A stretch of 64,000 nt of DNA from Cricetomys ansorgei (taxonomy: Eukaryota > Chordata > Mammalia > Rodentia > Nesomyidae): the NCBI GenBank assembly GCA_026225945.1, contig JAMJFZ010003581.1:11396001-11460000 (forward strand), given 5' to 3'. The notes beneath the pieces were generated by a model. The model was not told the DNA's origin. It did no database searches and saw nothing but the letters and a program-made list of their open reading frames with translations. Made by a program: the position numbers and the translations under genes. The stretch's first letter is position 1; each line of letters opens with the position of its first letter. Of this stretch, positions 44,470-56,619 are shown piece by piece.

Positions 44470-45700
44470 GTTCCTTTCTGTAAGTACCTACAGCCTTTCC
44501 AAACTTAGTCAGAATGTAAGTGTAGCATTTCTTCTGAAACAATCTCTTAACTATGAGCTATTGTTTAAAAAATTATATACTTCCAATATATGATGGTGTA
44601 AAATAAATGTTCCCATTCTAAAAGGGAGCAATGAGGGCATAGATTGAACCAAATTGAGACCAAAACCCAGCAATGCAAATCCCAGACCCTGCAGCTTCAT
44701 CGCTAGCATCAAGATAGAATCATCCAATCAACTAGCTTCCTTTGCAGCTCTATTCCTCTAGGTCTTCCACTGCCACACACTCCTGGTCCTACCCTGTTTC
44801 TCCAGCTCTTCGGTTGTCCCATGACCACTCTCCTGAGGTCTCCACTGAAATTCGGGTTTCACCTTCACGCAATGGCTTCTCGGAGTCAGCTGACCTTGAC
44901 ACACACTGTTGACCCTGTGGATTTCTAGAACCTCACTACAAGCCTCCTGACTCCTTTACGTTTGTCTCTTTCATACTTGCAAAGCCAGTACCACGTTGGT
45001 GACATTGCTAAATTCCATCATCAGCTTGAGGCGTAGTCTGGCTTCCCTTGGACCACAACTGAAGCAGTTTCTGTGTGCCTTTGTTGCTGTATCTGAAGAA
45101 ACATTCTGCAGACAGTTGTTTTTGCCTTCGGTGGTATTCTGGATTCAGGCTCTCTCCTTACAAATTAATTTTCATTTTCACAAGTTGGAGCTTTAAATGG
45201 GTGGGGACTTGGCCTACTGCTCTGGTGCAGAGCAGATGTATTTAGTTACATATAAAGACGTGTATTCTAATGTCTTGAACAACCAACATGCAACTGCTAA
45301 AATCCACACTACCTCTCTGCTCTCCTGTTCTCTCTGTAGACCTGGATAAGGACAGGGAGCAGTAACCACGCCACAGCCTGGCTGCTGTCCTGTCTTGAAA
45401 GTACCTCTGCCACACAAATTAGTCTATGACTTTTGAAATCAGCTTCATTCCTGTTCTCAAGAACTTTCAGCTATATTCTTGGCCCAAATGTGACACTAAG
45501 GTGGCTTAGCCCAGTTTCTCGTTCTTTTCGCAAACACCATGAGCTGGGCCTCCATTGCCTGGGTTTCTCAGGCATTCTGGTCTTCCACATTCCTCAAGAA
45601 GGACCCATTAAGCTCTGCACCTTCTTCCCACCAGCCAGTTCCACAGCCCTGTGAACCTCAGGGTCAGGTATTCAGAGCATCAGCCTCACTCTTCGGTAAC
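44470..45700. other. Unassigned DNA
   Basis: No recognised gene. Frames up to 83 codons, unrecognised. Confidence 0.3.
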
Positions 45701-45704
45701 ACGA

Positions 45705-45958
45705 TCTCTGTGTCAGTTACTTTACTTGCTGTGGTGGTGTTGTGGTGATAAAATACCTGGCAATGGTAATTTATAGAAAGAAGGGGCTTTCACGTCGCTG
45801 GTAGTTTGAGAATATAGTACCCCGTGGTGGGAAAGTCATGGCTAGCCCATGGGATTGTCCCACCCATACCCAAAGTCAAGCCTCTCTGCAGATATCTTTA
45901 CAGACACATTGCTTGTCAAACTGAAAATCAAAATTAACCATCCCGTGACTATAATTAG
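45705..45958 (-). mobile_element. MaLR-like LTR, antisense
   Basis: 'tgataaaatacctggcaatggtaatttatagaaagaaggggctt' and 'cttgtcaaactgaaaatcaaaattaacca' fit an antisense copy of the 9603/33652 family. Confidence 0.5.
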
Positions 45959-46024
45959 GACAACGTGTTTCTAGGGGTAGGAGCAGGCGGCTTGCTCATC
46001 CCATTCACACTTAGAAAGTAGAGG

Positions 46025-46375
46025 ATGGAAGAACAACACTTGGGCCACGGTGTTTCCTAACAGCAACGGAAAACCGTGAGTTCACCGAAGGCCTGGTCTC
46101 TAGCTGGTGGGTCACTCGGGTGAGCCTTGGGATTTTGCAGCCTATTTCACTTGCTTTTCGTCCTTCTCTCCTTCTCTACCTCCCGAATGTGGACGCAAGG
46201 TGACCAGCAAGCCTCCTGCTCCTACCTATCCCTTCCCTTACTGCTGTCATGTCTTCCCCCACGTAACGGACTTTATCCCTCTGGACCTGTAAGCCAAAAT
46301 AAATCTTTTCCCCTTTAAGTTGCCTCTGTCAGGGTATGTTATCACGAGCAATGAGACAGGAACTGAGACAATAAG
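46025..46375 (+). mobile_element. MaLR-like LTR
   Basis: 'gaatgtggacgcaaggtgaccagcaagcctcctgctcc' and 'taagccaaaataaatcttttcccctttaagttgcctctgtcaggg', with a polyadenylation signal, match the 3' half of the family at 9603 and 35668. Confidence 0.65.
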
Positions 46376-46404
46376 CCTCAATATTCTTTCATTTAACTTA
46401 CTTC

Positions 46405-46560
46405 TTTTCGCAGGCGTCGTACGTGTGTGGAGACCAGAGGCCAGCCTCAGGTGCCGTCCTCAGGATGCACTTCCTTTGAGACAGGGTTTCCTCTTAGCTA
46501 ACTAATTAGGTTAGGCAGGCTGACTGGTCAGTGAGCCCCAGAGAGAGACCTGTCTCCTCC
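46405..46560 (-). mobile_element. Partial long tRNA-headed SINE, antisense
   Basis: 'tgagacagggtttcctcttagc' and 'taggttaggcaggctgactggtcagtgagcccc' match the central part of the family seen at 56157-56458. Confidence 0.5.
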
Positions 46561-46564
46561 TTCC

Positions 46565-47100
46565 CTTGTGAACTTGATGCTTGATATTTTCACTCGCGTT
46601 CTGGAGGCAGACCTCAGAGCTTCAAAGCAAGGTCTTTGTTTATTAAGCGTTTCCTCCAGCTTCCCAGTGCACAAGGTTAGCTGTTGGGCTTCGGTGGTTA
46701 AACATGTGAATGTCTGAGAAACTTCACAGCCAGTGCCCTGACACTGGGACCGCCCACGATGCTGCTGGCATTGTTCCATGTGTGAGGACCAGCGCCCCCT
46801 ACTGGTGGGCGGCACTGACCTCCGCGCTCCGCTTCCTGGTAAAATCCTCGCTTTCCCAGAAACCCCTCACTTCCCAGGAGATATAACCAACCAATCCAAG
46901 TGTTCAGATTCTGACCAATCAGAGAGATCCCCTGGCCCTTGCCTTTTGGTTGGACAGGCCCACGTGGCCACGTTTGGGGATCGCCATGGTTTGTTTTTTT
47001 TTTTAATTGGTTGACCCTGGCATGCCAGAATGTGCTCCCTGAAATAAAATGCTTTGTTTGGCCACATATTTTTCTCAGTGTCTAATTGGGCCAGTTTGAG
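46565..47100 (+). mobile_element. Possible ERV LTR with CCAAT boxes
   Basis: GC-rich start, two CCAATC boxes (within 46890-46920), a later 'gaaataaaatgctttg' polyadenylation-like signal near 47040. This resembles an LTR promoter layout, but no family or edges can be named. Confidence 0.25.
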
Positions 47101-47104
47101 GAGC

Positions 47105-48585
47105 CAACACATGCCACCCTAAACCACTACCATCTTTGTCCCCTTTTCAATTGCCACTTTTCTGTCACATGTGGCTGCAAGGGCTGGATCACCATGACAC
47201 ATCCCAAGCAATCCCTCAATAGCAACAGAGGGGAAACTGAGGTGGACCTATGTGAGCTTGTCCTGCAAAACTAACATTCACCTGATTCCTAAGGCAATGA
47301 GTTTGAAATGGCTCTAAAAGGAAATCCAGTCCAAGCAAAAGTAATAATGCTCAGGGGGCAAGGGAGAAAGCATTCCTGACTTTGGCCCAGGAAGGGTGGG
47401 CAGCCAGACTATGAAATGAGAGGGTAGGATCAGTGCCTTTTAAAGCTATGAAAGCCATTTTAAAACAAGGCCACACAAAGTCTGAGACGGCAGGACCAGT
47501 GTGGTATGGGGGTCCAGACATAACTATCTTGCCTAAATCATTAACCCCCAGGGTCAAGCAAAAGCCATATTTTCACTGAGCTCTGACCCTCAGGGTCAAG
47601 CTAAGGCAGGGCCTCTACCCCTCCTGCCCTCATGCAAAAACCCGATACCGGTTCTTATCTTTATGACTCCTGCTCAGGATATTCATTGTGAGATCTTTAC
47701 ATCTCTGGCTCAAGTTGTTTCTTGTAAATGACAAATTAAAAACATATATATGACCAACCTCTGCTGTTGTTGGCACAGGTGGTTGTGAGTTTTAGCCTGA
47801 CAGCTCTCTGTCAGTCCAGTCTACCATCACAGTCCTGGCTCAGTTCAGAGCTCGTGTCCCTAGCCGCACCCTTTTGCCGGTCAGCTTTTGCTTTGGCTTT
47901 GGAAGGCCGATTTCTCCCTTTCTTTTCCTTTTTCTTTGTTCGAACTCAAGTTAAAAAAAAAAAAAAATTAATGAGTCGTGTGTTGTGTAGTAACTGGATC
48001 ATTAAGGGTCCTATAACAAGTTTCTCTGAAGGTATGAGCCGTGAGCCACAGGTACAGTAAGTCAAGATCTACCAGTCTTAGGTTTGATTGGCCTCCCTTC
48101 CCTTCTCCTCCCAGAGATTCCAGTCCTCACTCTACAAGGGGTAAGCAAGTGACCAGAATAAAACTTCTTGGGGTATAGCTGCCCAGTTGTGCCCTAGGAG
48201 ACTTCCCATGGTGTCACTGCCTTTGAGTCACCCGTGAGCCTGTAACTAACTTCAATAACCTAATTGGTTCACCAGGCTGGACTTGGAGAGAACCTGTCTT
48301 TGGTCTGACAGTTCCTTAAAATTGTAACAGGCCACATTTCCTTGCCTCTACTCATTATATGCAGATAGTAGCCTATGCCCCAAGTACTATGCACACATAC
48401 AAGAAGTCTCCAGATATTGCCAAATGTCCTCTGGAGGAGAAAGTCATTTCTGTCAATGTGATGCCTTTTTGACCTATCAGCTTCTCCAACATAAAATTAA
48501 GATAGGAAGTAAAGTACAAGTAATTTATATGGGAGATTATCTTAGGAAAGCAGTCTGAGGGAGCAAGGAAGTTGATTTTTACTTT
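47105..48585. other. Unassigned DNA
   Basis: Contains a poly(A) run near 47953-47966 and two 'cagggtcaagc' blocks about 50 bp apart (47550-47605). No gene or named repeat recognised. Confidence 0.3.
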
Positions 48586-48589
48586 TCTC

Positions 48590-48905
48590 ATTATTGTAAA
48601 AAAACACCCCTGGCAAGAAGAAACTTAAGGGAGAGGAGGTTATTTTGGCTTACAGTTTGAGGGAGTACAGTCCATCCTGGGGGTGAGGGAGCATGGTGGC
48701 ACAAGGGTGCCGGTGTTGGGAATGTTATGTGCATTCTCAGGAAGCAGAAAAGACTGAACAAGTGGAGCCAGCCCCCCTGTGAACCCACTTCCTTCACCAA
48801 GCCTCCATCTTCAGGAGATTTCACAACCTTCCCTAGAGTGTCTTACCTCTAGCTAGAGACCAAGAGTTAAAACACAGGAACCCGTGTGGTACAGTTCACA
48901 TTTGA
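48590..48905 (-). mobile_element. MaLR-like LTR, antisense
   Basis: 'ggagaggaggttattttggcttacagtttgagggagtacagtccatcctggg' and 'gtggtacagttcacatttgaatcatgac' match the antisense MaLR-like repeat. Confidence 0.6.
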
Positions 48906-48909
48906 ATCA

Positions 48910-50125
48910 TGACAGGAAGGGAATCAGAAGGGGGAGGAAAACTTATAAGCAGGATGCTGTTGCTCAGCAAGAGGGCAGTCTCCCTGGGGACTTTTGTCAT
49001 GAGATGCCTGGTGTTTATCTTCTGTCTTTCCACTGAGGAACGTGTCCACTCCTATGCTGATTTGCCCTATCTTGGACTTTGCCTTTTAACTCAGATCACT
49101 TGTAGCGATGTATGTTTTGTCTTGTTTTAAAATTCCTGGTTAAAATTCATTTGAACAGCTCTATTGGGTGTGAATTCTCTAGTCTAGGTCTCTTAGAAGA
49201 CCTCTAAATGTCCAGTACCCACATTCAAAGATCCTGTTAGGATTTGAGGACAATCCGGAAGATGCCTTCAAGTAAACAGGAAGATTGCGGGCTGTGGCAG
49301 AGTACAGGGTAGGTGGAAAGGTACGCATCTTTCATCTTGCAAATTAAATACAGAAATAGCTGCTGGAGAATAGGTAAGACTTCCCACACAGTCGCTTTTT
49401 TTCTTCTTCTTCACTAAGGACACCCTTGTAACCATGACTCCACAGCTGAACTGACATCACACTGCTTCCTCTGACAGGCTCAGAGAGATACTGTCAAGGC
49501 TTTGTCACATAAATCCAGCAATTTTTAGAGAGCTTAGGCAGCCTTAGTGTGAGCTTCAGCTGGAGTGTGCTGAGGGCAAAAGACCAGATCTCTCGTTCCC
49601 TCTATGTCTGCTTGGCCTTCTTGGCTCTAATTCTCTCATAACCTATCTCAGAGCTGCTAGAGAAAGACTGACCAGTTGGAAGCATGAGGAAGGAATGTTA
49701 GGGAAACTGAATTTTAGCAAAAGGAGATAAAGTCAATCATCTCAGTAAACGGCAGGCTGGCGAATCTCCGTTTGTTCATTTATTAAAAAAAAAAAAAAGG
49801 TGTTTGTTTTTAAAATCACATAAAAACTGCTTAAGATAATCCTCTGTGAATCAAAAGATTGAATGGCTTTCTAGCAGTGAAAACTCTGATATGCAGCCTC
49901 TCACTTTGCCATGGCTCTTGTTTCTCCCGCTAGGAGCTGGAGTCAATTTGACCAACGAAAGTGCCGAATATTAAAATCGTCACTGAATGTGGAGGTGCTG
50001 ATGATGAGTAATTTAGCCAAAACATCCTCACCTAGCGTCCTCGGATTGTGGCGGAAGTCCCTGAATGGCTACTTAGTATACAGTCTACGGAGCACAGTCA
50101 GGCCTTGGTAGGGATACTGATTAGG
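48910..50125. other. Unassigned DNA
   Basis: No recognised gene; a poly(A) run lies near 49784-49797. Confidence 0.3.
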
Positions 50126-50129
50126 GGTC

Positions 50130-50720
50130 TGGATCTGGTTCTTTTGCTCTCTTTTGCTCTCCAATTAAAGAATTAAAAGCCAGGGAAGACCTCAGATACA
50201 GCAGACGCAACCAACTTTATTACAAGTAAAGAAATACACACACGCATACAGAGAGAGAGACAGAGACAGACAGAGAGAGGGACGCAGAAAGAGGCAGAGA
50301 GACAGAGATGGTTGCGGGGGAGGGACGACTCCTGAAGAACAGAGAAAGGAGTGAGATCCAATCAGAGGCCTGGATTGTCAAGCGTTTGGGGCGGTGTAGA
50401 ACAGATTCCCCTCCTCCGATTTCGGGTTGGTCAACTTAGACAAAGAAAGGAAGCTGACTAGTCCACAGCTGAAGGAAATATGTTCAAAATAGATCTTGAG
50501 CATATCTGACCAGCAGTTGGCCAGAAGAGGACCCTTGTTGGAGGGTGAAAAAGCCCACAACTTTGTCTCAATTCAGAAGGAGGAGGGGGAAGCCGGAGGT
50601 CTGCCATCTTCATTTTCTGAGGTTCCTTTCCTTGTCCGTCTGCCTGTCGGAGGGAATCTGTCTCCTAGTCCCTCAGAAGTGTCCAAGGGCTTAGGAAACC
50701 CAAATGACAGAGGATGCTCG
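50130..50720 (-). mobile_element. Antisense LTR, family also seen at 2835
   Basis: 'ctccaattaaagaattaaaagccaggg', an antisense polyadenylation region ('aactttattacaag'), a GA/CAGA-rich block (50236-50310), 'ttcgggttggtcaac' and 'ccttgtccgtctgcctg' parallel the 2835 copy. Confidence 0.5.
50236..50310. repeat. GA/CAGA-rich tract
   Basis: Purine-rich simple repeat inside the antisense LTR. Confidence 0.85.
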
Positions 50721-50724
50721 CAGG

Positions 50725-52750
50725 AGTTGTAAACCCAGCTGATTCAGAATGGCATCTTGAGGTCCGATTGGAGATTTGAGCACAATCCTTAGCATGACTC
50801 GAGCAGAACGAAAAGATTTCACACCAGCAGAGCCTTTTTTCTTTTTTAATATTTAGAAACAAAATGATCACCTTCTTTGCTGCGCAGTGACTAGTCCAGC
50901 CCACCTTTCTTGAAAACCCATGATCTGCTTTTCAAGGGGAAGATGAAAGTGCCAGGGATAGACAATGGGTCTGAAACACCGGCTGACTTTTGAATATTCA
51001 TGACTATTATTCTAATGCAAATGAATACTTCAATTTGAGCTGCTTTGCCCAGGTGCTGTTGGAAGTGCATTAAGGTTACAAAATTGCTCCTCTATTCTTC
51101 AGATTTGCTTGTTTGGAATTCTACTAGGTTCCCTAGGTGTCCACCTTGGGCTGAAGTTCTGGCCCCGAAAACACAAGGGCTGTGATTCAGCCTAACTTAC
51201 AGGAAAGCCTGGCTTTGGTTAACTGGAGCCTGATCACACATTAGATTGCTTGTCCTATGACCTCAAACCAAAGCTAGCTGTTCCCTGAAGAACAGAGGGA
51301 GGAGAAGACTCTGCAGGGTTTAGGAGCTCGAGCACCAGGTCTAGAGCTCAGGAAGTCAGGAGGGCTGTCTGAAAGCCCCTGATTCTCACACCCCAGGGAT
51401 CCTACCTGTAAATAGCCTTGGCTGGTAGCCTGAGGCTTTACCAGATAACTTCAAGGGACACAGGACCCTGTGGACTGATGAGATGTCAGAGGTCTCAGAA
51501 CCAGGTAAGTCTTCAGGCCTTGGGTGCGCTGAGGGAGGCATTCCCTTGTCAGAAGGATTTGTGGTGAGGGTTTCTGGTCTGGGAAGAAGAGGGGACTGGG
51601 ATGAGAAGAGAGAGCCATTGTGAAGTCAAAGGTCTTTTTGGAGGGAGAGAACAGACACTGGTCCCAACCCAGGTCAGTGAAGGAAGCTTCCACAGCTTCC
51701 TCTGTTTCCCAGGAGGTGGATGGCGCTCAGGGTCCCTTGGAGGGGAAGATGTTATCCCTCTGCTTTAATGGGCCAAGGATCCTGTGCCACCTGTGGACCC
51801 CTCCTGGAGGTGTTCAGACATGGCCTCCAATTCCATTCCTTGATGGGTCCTCGAAGTAGAGTCTCACCTCCTAGGCTTCTCCTCTCCAGCAGAGATTTCT
51901 ACCCTCAACTACTCTCTGGAAAAGATGCTCCTCTCTATGTCTGACAAGCGTCTATTCAATGAGCATTTATCTACGTTCTGGTCCCTGTACTGGTGACACA
52001 GGAGACTCTGGTAGTTTCTGTTCAATGCTCCTTGGTCTGTGGATTCAAACTGCCCTCTATCCACAGCCTATCTCTCTGCTCCATGATCAGAGTTACCAAC
52101 ACCCAGGTGACCTTACCTCCAGTGCTCTCTCTTCTGGGCTCCAGTCCTGCCAAAGCTATGCTCACCTGAGCCATAAAAGATTTGTCCTTTCCACTTGGCC
52201 TCCCTAGTTCTCTTCTTTTCTCCAAAGCATATCTGTTTCACTTATCCTGAGATTGTTAACACTTGATTTTATCTGTGACGATTTTGAGATTGTGAACTAG
52301 TTTGGTCTTCTTAAGAAGCACATCCATTCTTGAGGGCTGGAAATACATTGTAGGTACCAAAGCCTTTTCTCCGTGTTCCATTTTCAGGGGTGCCTAGTGT
52401 TGGCTGAGGTCTGGGGATAAAGGTCAGGCAGGTTTTGACAAGGGTAGTACTTTGGTCTGGGAAGTCAAAGAAGGAGGTGGGGGGGGGGGCTGTCTGCAGC
52501 CAGAGCGTCTGATCAAATTGAGCAACCCTGACCCTGATAGAGACCCTGAATATAAGCACAGAAACCAGCAACTCATAACTCTGTAAACATTTATATACAG
52601 AGTGAACGCTATTCGTTTGCATTTAAAACAAGGAAGTTTCTATTCGGTAACTTGTAAAAGGCTGTAGCATGACAGGAGAGGATGACGATAAAATATTTAC
52701 CTATAGGATACTGGAAGAATTAAATTAGGTTGTGCATAGAAAATATGTAT
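50725..52750. other. Unassigned DNA
   Basis: A possible L2/MIR piece at 51945-52010 ('tctattcaatgagcatttatct...ctgtactgg'), a G-run near 52478-52490, and no gene recognised. The 103-codon minus frame 52311-52622 is unrecognised. Confidence 0.3.
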
Positions 52751-52755
52751 CCCAG

Positions 52756-53072
52756 TATGGTGGTTTGAATGACAGTGGCCTCCACAGACTCGGAAGTTTG
52801 AATGTTGGTCTGCAGTCGGTGGAATTGTTTGGGAAGGATTAGGGGGTATGGTATGGTAGAGGAGGCTATGTCATAGGGGCCAGCTTTGAGGCTTCAAAAG
52901 ACTCTTCTGCTCTCTGCCTCCAGCTTATAAATTCAGATGTGAGTCCTCAGCTCTTCCTGCCTCCACCATGGGCTCTAACACTGGGAAACCTTAAGCCCAA
53001 GTAAATACTTTCTTTCTTCAAATGACTCTGTCATTGTGTTTTGCCACAGCAATAGAAAGTAGCTGAGACACC
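52756..53072 (+). mobile_element. MaLR-like LTR
   Basis: 'tatggtggtttgaatgacagtgg', 'gggaaggattagggggtatgg' and 'aagtaaatactttctttcttcaaatgactctgtcattgtg' followed by 'gcaatagaaagtagctgagac'. Confidence 0.65.
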
Positions 53073-53299
53073 CGGAGTCTGTCGAGAATAGACATTCGTT
53101 TGTTAATTGGAGTTACCATTCTTGCTAATGTCGACCTGTTAAATCAGTATTTCTCAAATCTGATAATTAGATTACTGGCAGTCTACCAATGATAATTTTG
53201 TTAGTGAATTAATTGATTCTTTTAAAATTATGTGTGTTAGGAAAAAATACTGGATTTGTGATTTTGTGTATATCATTTTTATTTTGGATATTTATCTCT

Positions 53300-53640
53300 G
53301 GGTAGCAAGCTGCACCTAAACTTAGTGACTTATCCAGTGATGATGTGTTGTTTCTTTAGGTTTTGAGAAGAGCTGGGCTCAGCAGGGTGGTTCTGCTCTT
53401 CTGCACTCACATGTCTCAATCTCCCACGCTTGGCTGACTGGAAGAGCTGGGCTAAGCAGACATTTGTTTCTCTATATCCAGGGTCCCTGCAACAGGGCAG
53501 CTGGACTCTCTGCACGGTGGCGTAGAGCCACCAAACACAAGCGGTCCAAGGAGAGGTCCCACTGTGCAGCTGTTTGTCACGGCTCTGCTTGCAACACATC
53601 CTTGCTGTTAAGTTTTGGTTTCTTCCATCAGAGTGGAGTT
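53300..53640 (-). mobile_element. Old LTR-like repeat, antisense
   Basis: 'gtagcaagctgcacctaaacttagtgacttatccagtgatgatg' recalls the start of antisense MLT-type repeats; body diverged. Confidence 0.3.
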
Positions 53641-53649
53641 TGTTGTCCC

Positions 53650-54000
53650 ATGATCACTAAGGATGGCGGACAGCAACAATATGAAAAAGGGAAGCAAGCA
53701 AAAAGTTCACTGAGAAGGAAAGAAACAACTCTCCACGGCCGGAGGAGAGACCGGACGTTGAATTACCAAGCAGCATGCCGAAGCAGAGTTCTTACATCTT
53801 AGGAATGAACCAGTGTGGTCCCGTGTGTAATTAGGCATCCAACTGGGATGAGTCTGATTGGTTAACTTGAGTGCATGTGAGAAATACTGTTTTGCTGACG
53901 GGTCCTATGAAGGAGCACAGCGCTGGAAAGCAAAAGCTGGCAGTCAGCCGACGTCTCGACTAAAATCCTTTTGGATTTTAGTTCTTTAGCACAACGAATG
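53650..54000. other. Unassigned DNA with a small hairpin
   Basis: A perfect 10-bp inverted repeat (53959-53968 and 53973-53982, actaaaatcc, 4-base loop) lies at its right end. Otherwise unrecognised. Confidence 0.35.
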
Positions 54001-54002
54001 TG

Positions 54003-54160
54003 CTGGCCACTTTTGTGTCAACTTAACACAAGTTACAGGCCTTTTAGAAGACGGAACCTCAATTGAGAAAATGCTCCCACCGGATCGGACTGTAGGCGAA
54101 CCTGTGGTACATTTTCTTGATTGATGATGAATGTGGGAGAGTCCAACTCAAGCTGAAGAA
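54003..54160 (+). mobile_element. Partial rodent LTR-like repeat
   Basis: 'gctggccacttttgtgtcaacttaacacaag' and 'cctcaattgagaaaatgctcccac' are the sense start of the family found antisense at 58265-58588. Confidence 0.65.
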
Positions 54161-54164
54161 AAAG

Positions 54165-54960
54165 TAAATAATACTAAGTAGAGCCATACGGAATTTCTTA
54201 TTTTATAGATTACGTCAAATGTCGGTGTTTACATAATTCGATCTACTAGTGCAGTAGTTTTAGAGTATATGAGAGATTTCAGTTGACAGATACAGATAGC
54301 AGAAGTTTGGGACACATGTTTGAGTTAAAGTGCTTCTGCTGCTTAATTTACAATTCACTCACGTCTCAGCACACTCAATATATATTGAAAATACATCAAA
54401 GAAGCCTCCCCCATCCCAGCCCTGATCATCCTAGCTTAGCCTATTGCGGTCCATGTGGTACTCGGAAACTGTGGCTTGCTACAGCTGCCCAGCCTCTTGA
54501 AAGTTTCCCATTGCATATCATTGGCTTGGAAAAATTTGGCCCATCCTAAGTTGGGGACCTTGTGCTTTACCTTCCGTTCATTGCCTCATCTGCCTGTATT
54601 TTGTGAGTTTGCAGAAGATACTTTTCCAAACCGCTTTGGCATTTGAAAGAGGATTGGTATGTATTACAACATTTCAGGAGCCTACTGAACGTATGTATAC
54701 ATTCAAAATCATACATCCTTGGCCCGAGGGACCACAAGCTGCTGTAAAATGTCAGAGATTCCTTTTGTTGGGTATGTCAACAGGGATCTTATCAGTGTGG
54801 TGGGACATTGAATCTTTTTTTTGTTTTTTCAGAAGTTGGTGCAAAAAAATTAGGAGATGAATCAGATAAACATTGGGTTTTAAGGAGTTTGTGTCTGAGG
54901 AGAATACTCTGCAGAAGGACAACCTGACCTGGAAAACAGGTCAGGACGATTCTTAGACTA
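54165..54960. other. Unassigned DNA
   Basis: Overlapping + frames of 85-88 codons (54283-54860) are unrecognised. Confidence 0.3.
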
Positions 54961-54961
54961 A

Positions 54962-55098
54962 GCCTTTGTTTGTATGAGTGTATGCAAGTCAGGTTCTCAT
55001 GTAGCCTTGAACTCAATAGCTAAGGGTGACCTTGAACCCTTCATTCTCCTGCCTCCACCTTCCAAGTGATGGATTGGCAGGTGTCCACCCCTCCCCGA
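54962..55098 (-). mobile_element. Old B1-type SINE
   Basis: 'gtcaggttctcatgtagccttgaactcaatagctaagggtgaccttgaac' and 'ctcctgcctccaccttccaag' are an antisense old B1/PB1-like element. Confidence 0.75.
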
Positions 55099-55104
55099 GC
55101 TCCT

Positions 55105-56150
55105 TAGACGGATTCTTACAGTGAGTCAGAATTTTAGCTAGTATGAAAGTCTACAACACTGAAAGAATTTTAGTTTCTATCATATTGCACACACACACAC
55201 ACATACACACACACTTAGGCCTGTTTGTTTTTAAGTCTGGCAGCCCTGTAAAGTAAAAAGAAAGATGGTAACCAAACTGCACAATGTGGCTATGTGGATT
55301 TCTAGGAAAATATTTCAATGTCATTTGAAGGTTTAGGATTAATAAAAATAATCTTTGGGCTTCTTTAATTTCAACTCTCAGTGACATTTATAAGAGAAAC
55401 ATTTTGTTCCAAAATATCATCCAAAGAAGATTTAAATATTTCAACTGGAATTTGTACTCTCTGAAATACCAAAAGCCTCAAACCATTTTCCTGACAGGAT
55501 TCCCTGAAGGAATACTTCAAAAGGCCCGAACAGATCCAAGGTGGCTTAAGTCACATGCTTCTCTCAAGCCTCAACAATGTACTTGCCTAGCCATCTTAGT
55601 GGCTTCTCAAACTATTCTGACCGCTCCTGTGACAGCTGAGTAAAACTCGGCGATAGAGGGGTTCATATGATGCAGATGTATTTTCTCCAGCTAATCAGTG
55701 ATGGGCAGACATAGAATTGTTCAGAGGCCTGAAATAGTGTTGCCAAAGCGAACTCCACCCTCACGGATCAAGTCAATGACCACTCTGCCAGGCTTTGTCA
55801 GACAGACACACACGTAACATTTCCATAAGCAATGGTTCTGCACACGAGATCGTATCTTAAATAAGTGGCCATCCGTTTCTCTTGCTCCCACCTGCGTCTA
55901 CCTGGGTTTGCTTTTCTGGGGAATGTCCCCGGAGATCCTGTCCATTTCCGGCCAACGGATTTGACACTCTTTTCTCTCCAACAGCATTTCAAGAACATGT
56001 GCAAGCCTCACACTTTGTCAGTGTGTTTGATGCTCACCAGCAGTCTGTGGCATTTTACTATGTTTGTTTCTTGTTATTTGAATACCCTAAAATGTCGGAT
56101 TTCATATAAGAATATACTTTTCAGCAACAGACATTTCTTTCAGTCTCAGC
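55105..56150. other. Unassigned DNA with (CA)n
   Basis: (CA)n at 55188-55214. No gene recognised. Confidence 0.3.
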
Positions 56151-56155
56151 CAAGT

Positions 56156-56156
<1 letters not shown>

Positions 56157-56201
<45 letters not shown>

Positions 56202-56458
56202 TGTGTGTGAGCACATGCACACGTGTGTGCCAGAGGAGCTACCTACCTTGTCTCACTGGAACCTGAGGCTTGTTGATTAGGCTGGCTGGCTGGCAAGGCC
56301 CAGGGATCTCTCTACCTGTCTGCCACTCCCTAGTGCTGGGATTACAAGTGTGTGCCATCACCCCGGTTTTTTACAAAAGCTCTGGGGAATCAAACCCAGG
56401 TCCTCATGCTTGCTTGAAAAGCGCTTTATCCACCGAGCCCACTTCCCAGCCTCTGGAT
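56157..56458 (-). mobile_element. Long tRNA-headed SINE with (TG)n, antisense
   Basis: (TG)n at 56157-56205, 'agaggagctacctaccttgtctc', 'gattaggctggctggctggcaaggcccagggatc', 'agtgctgggattacaagtgtgtgccatcacc', then the antisense head 'ccaccgagcccacttcccagcc'. This is the fullest copy of the family in the window. Confidence 0.65.
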
Positions 56459-56511
56459 TCTCTCTTCTTTCCTTCTCATTGCCATTTTCTTCTTATTCTT
56501 TCTCTTGTCAA

Positions 56512-56616
56512 AGCAGGGTACCTTGTCCAGACTAAATTGACCTCCAAGTAAGGGTCTGCCTGCTTCAGGCTCCTGAATGTAAAGATTACAGGCCTGTGCC
56601 ACCACAGCCGGCTTAC
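56512..56616 (-). mobile_element. Old B1-type SINE
   Basis: 'gggtctgcctgcttcaggctcctgaatgtaaagattacaggcctgtgccaccac' is an antisense old B1 body. Confidence 0.65.
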
Positions 56617-56619
56617 TTT

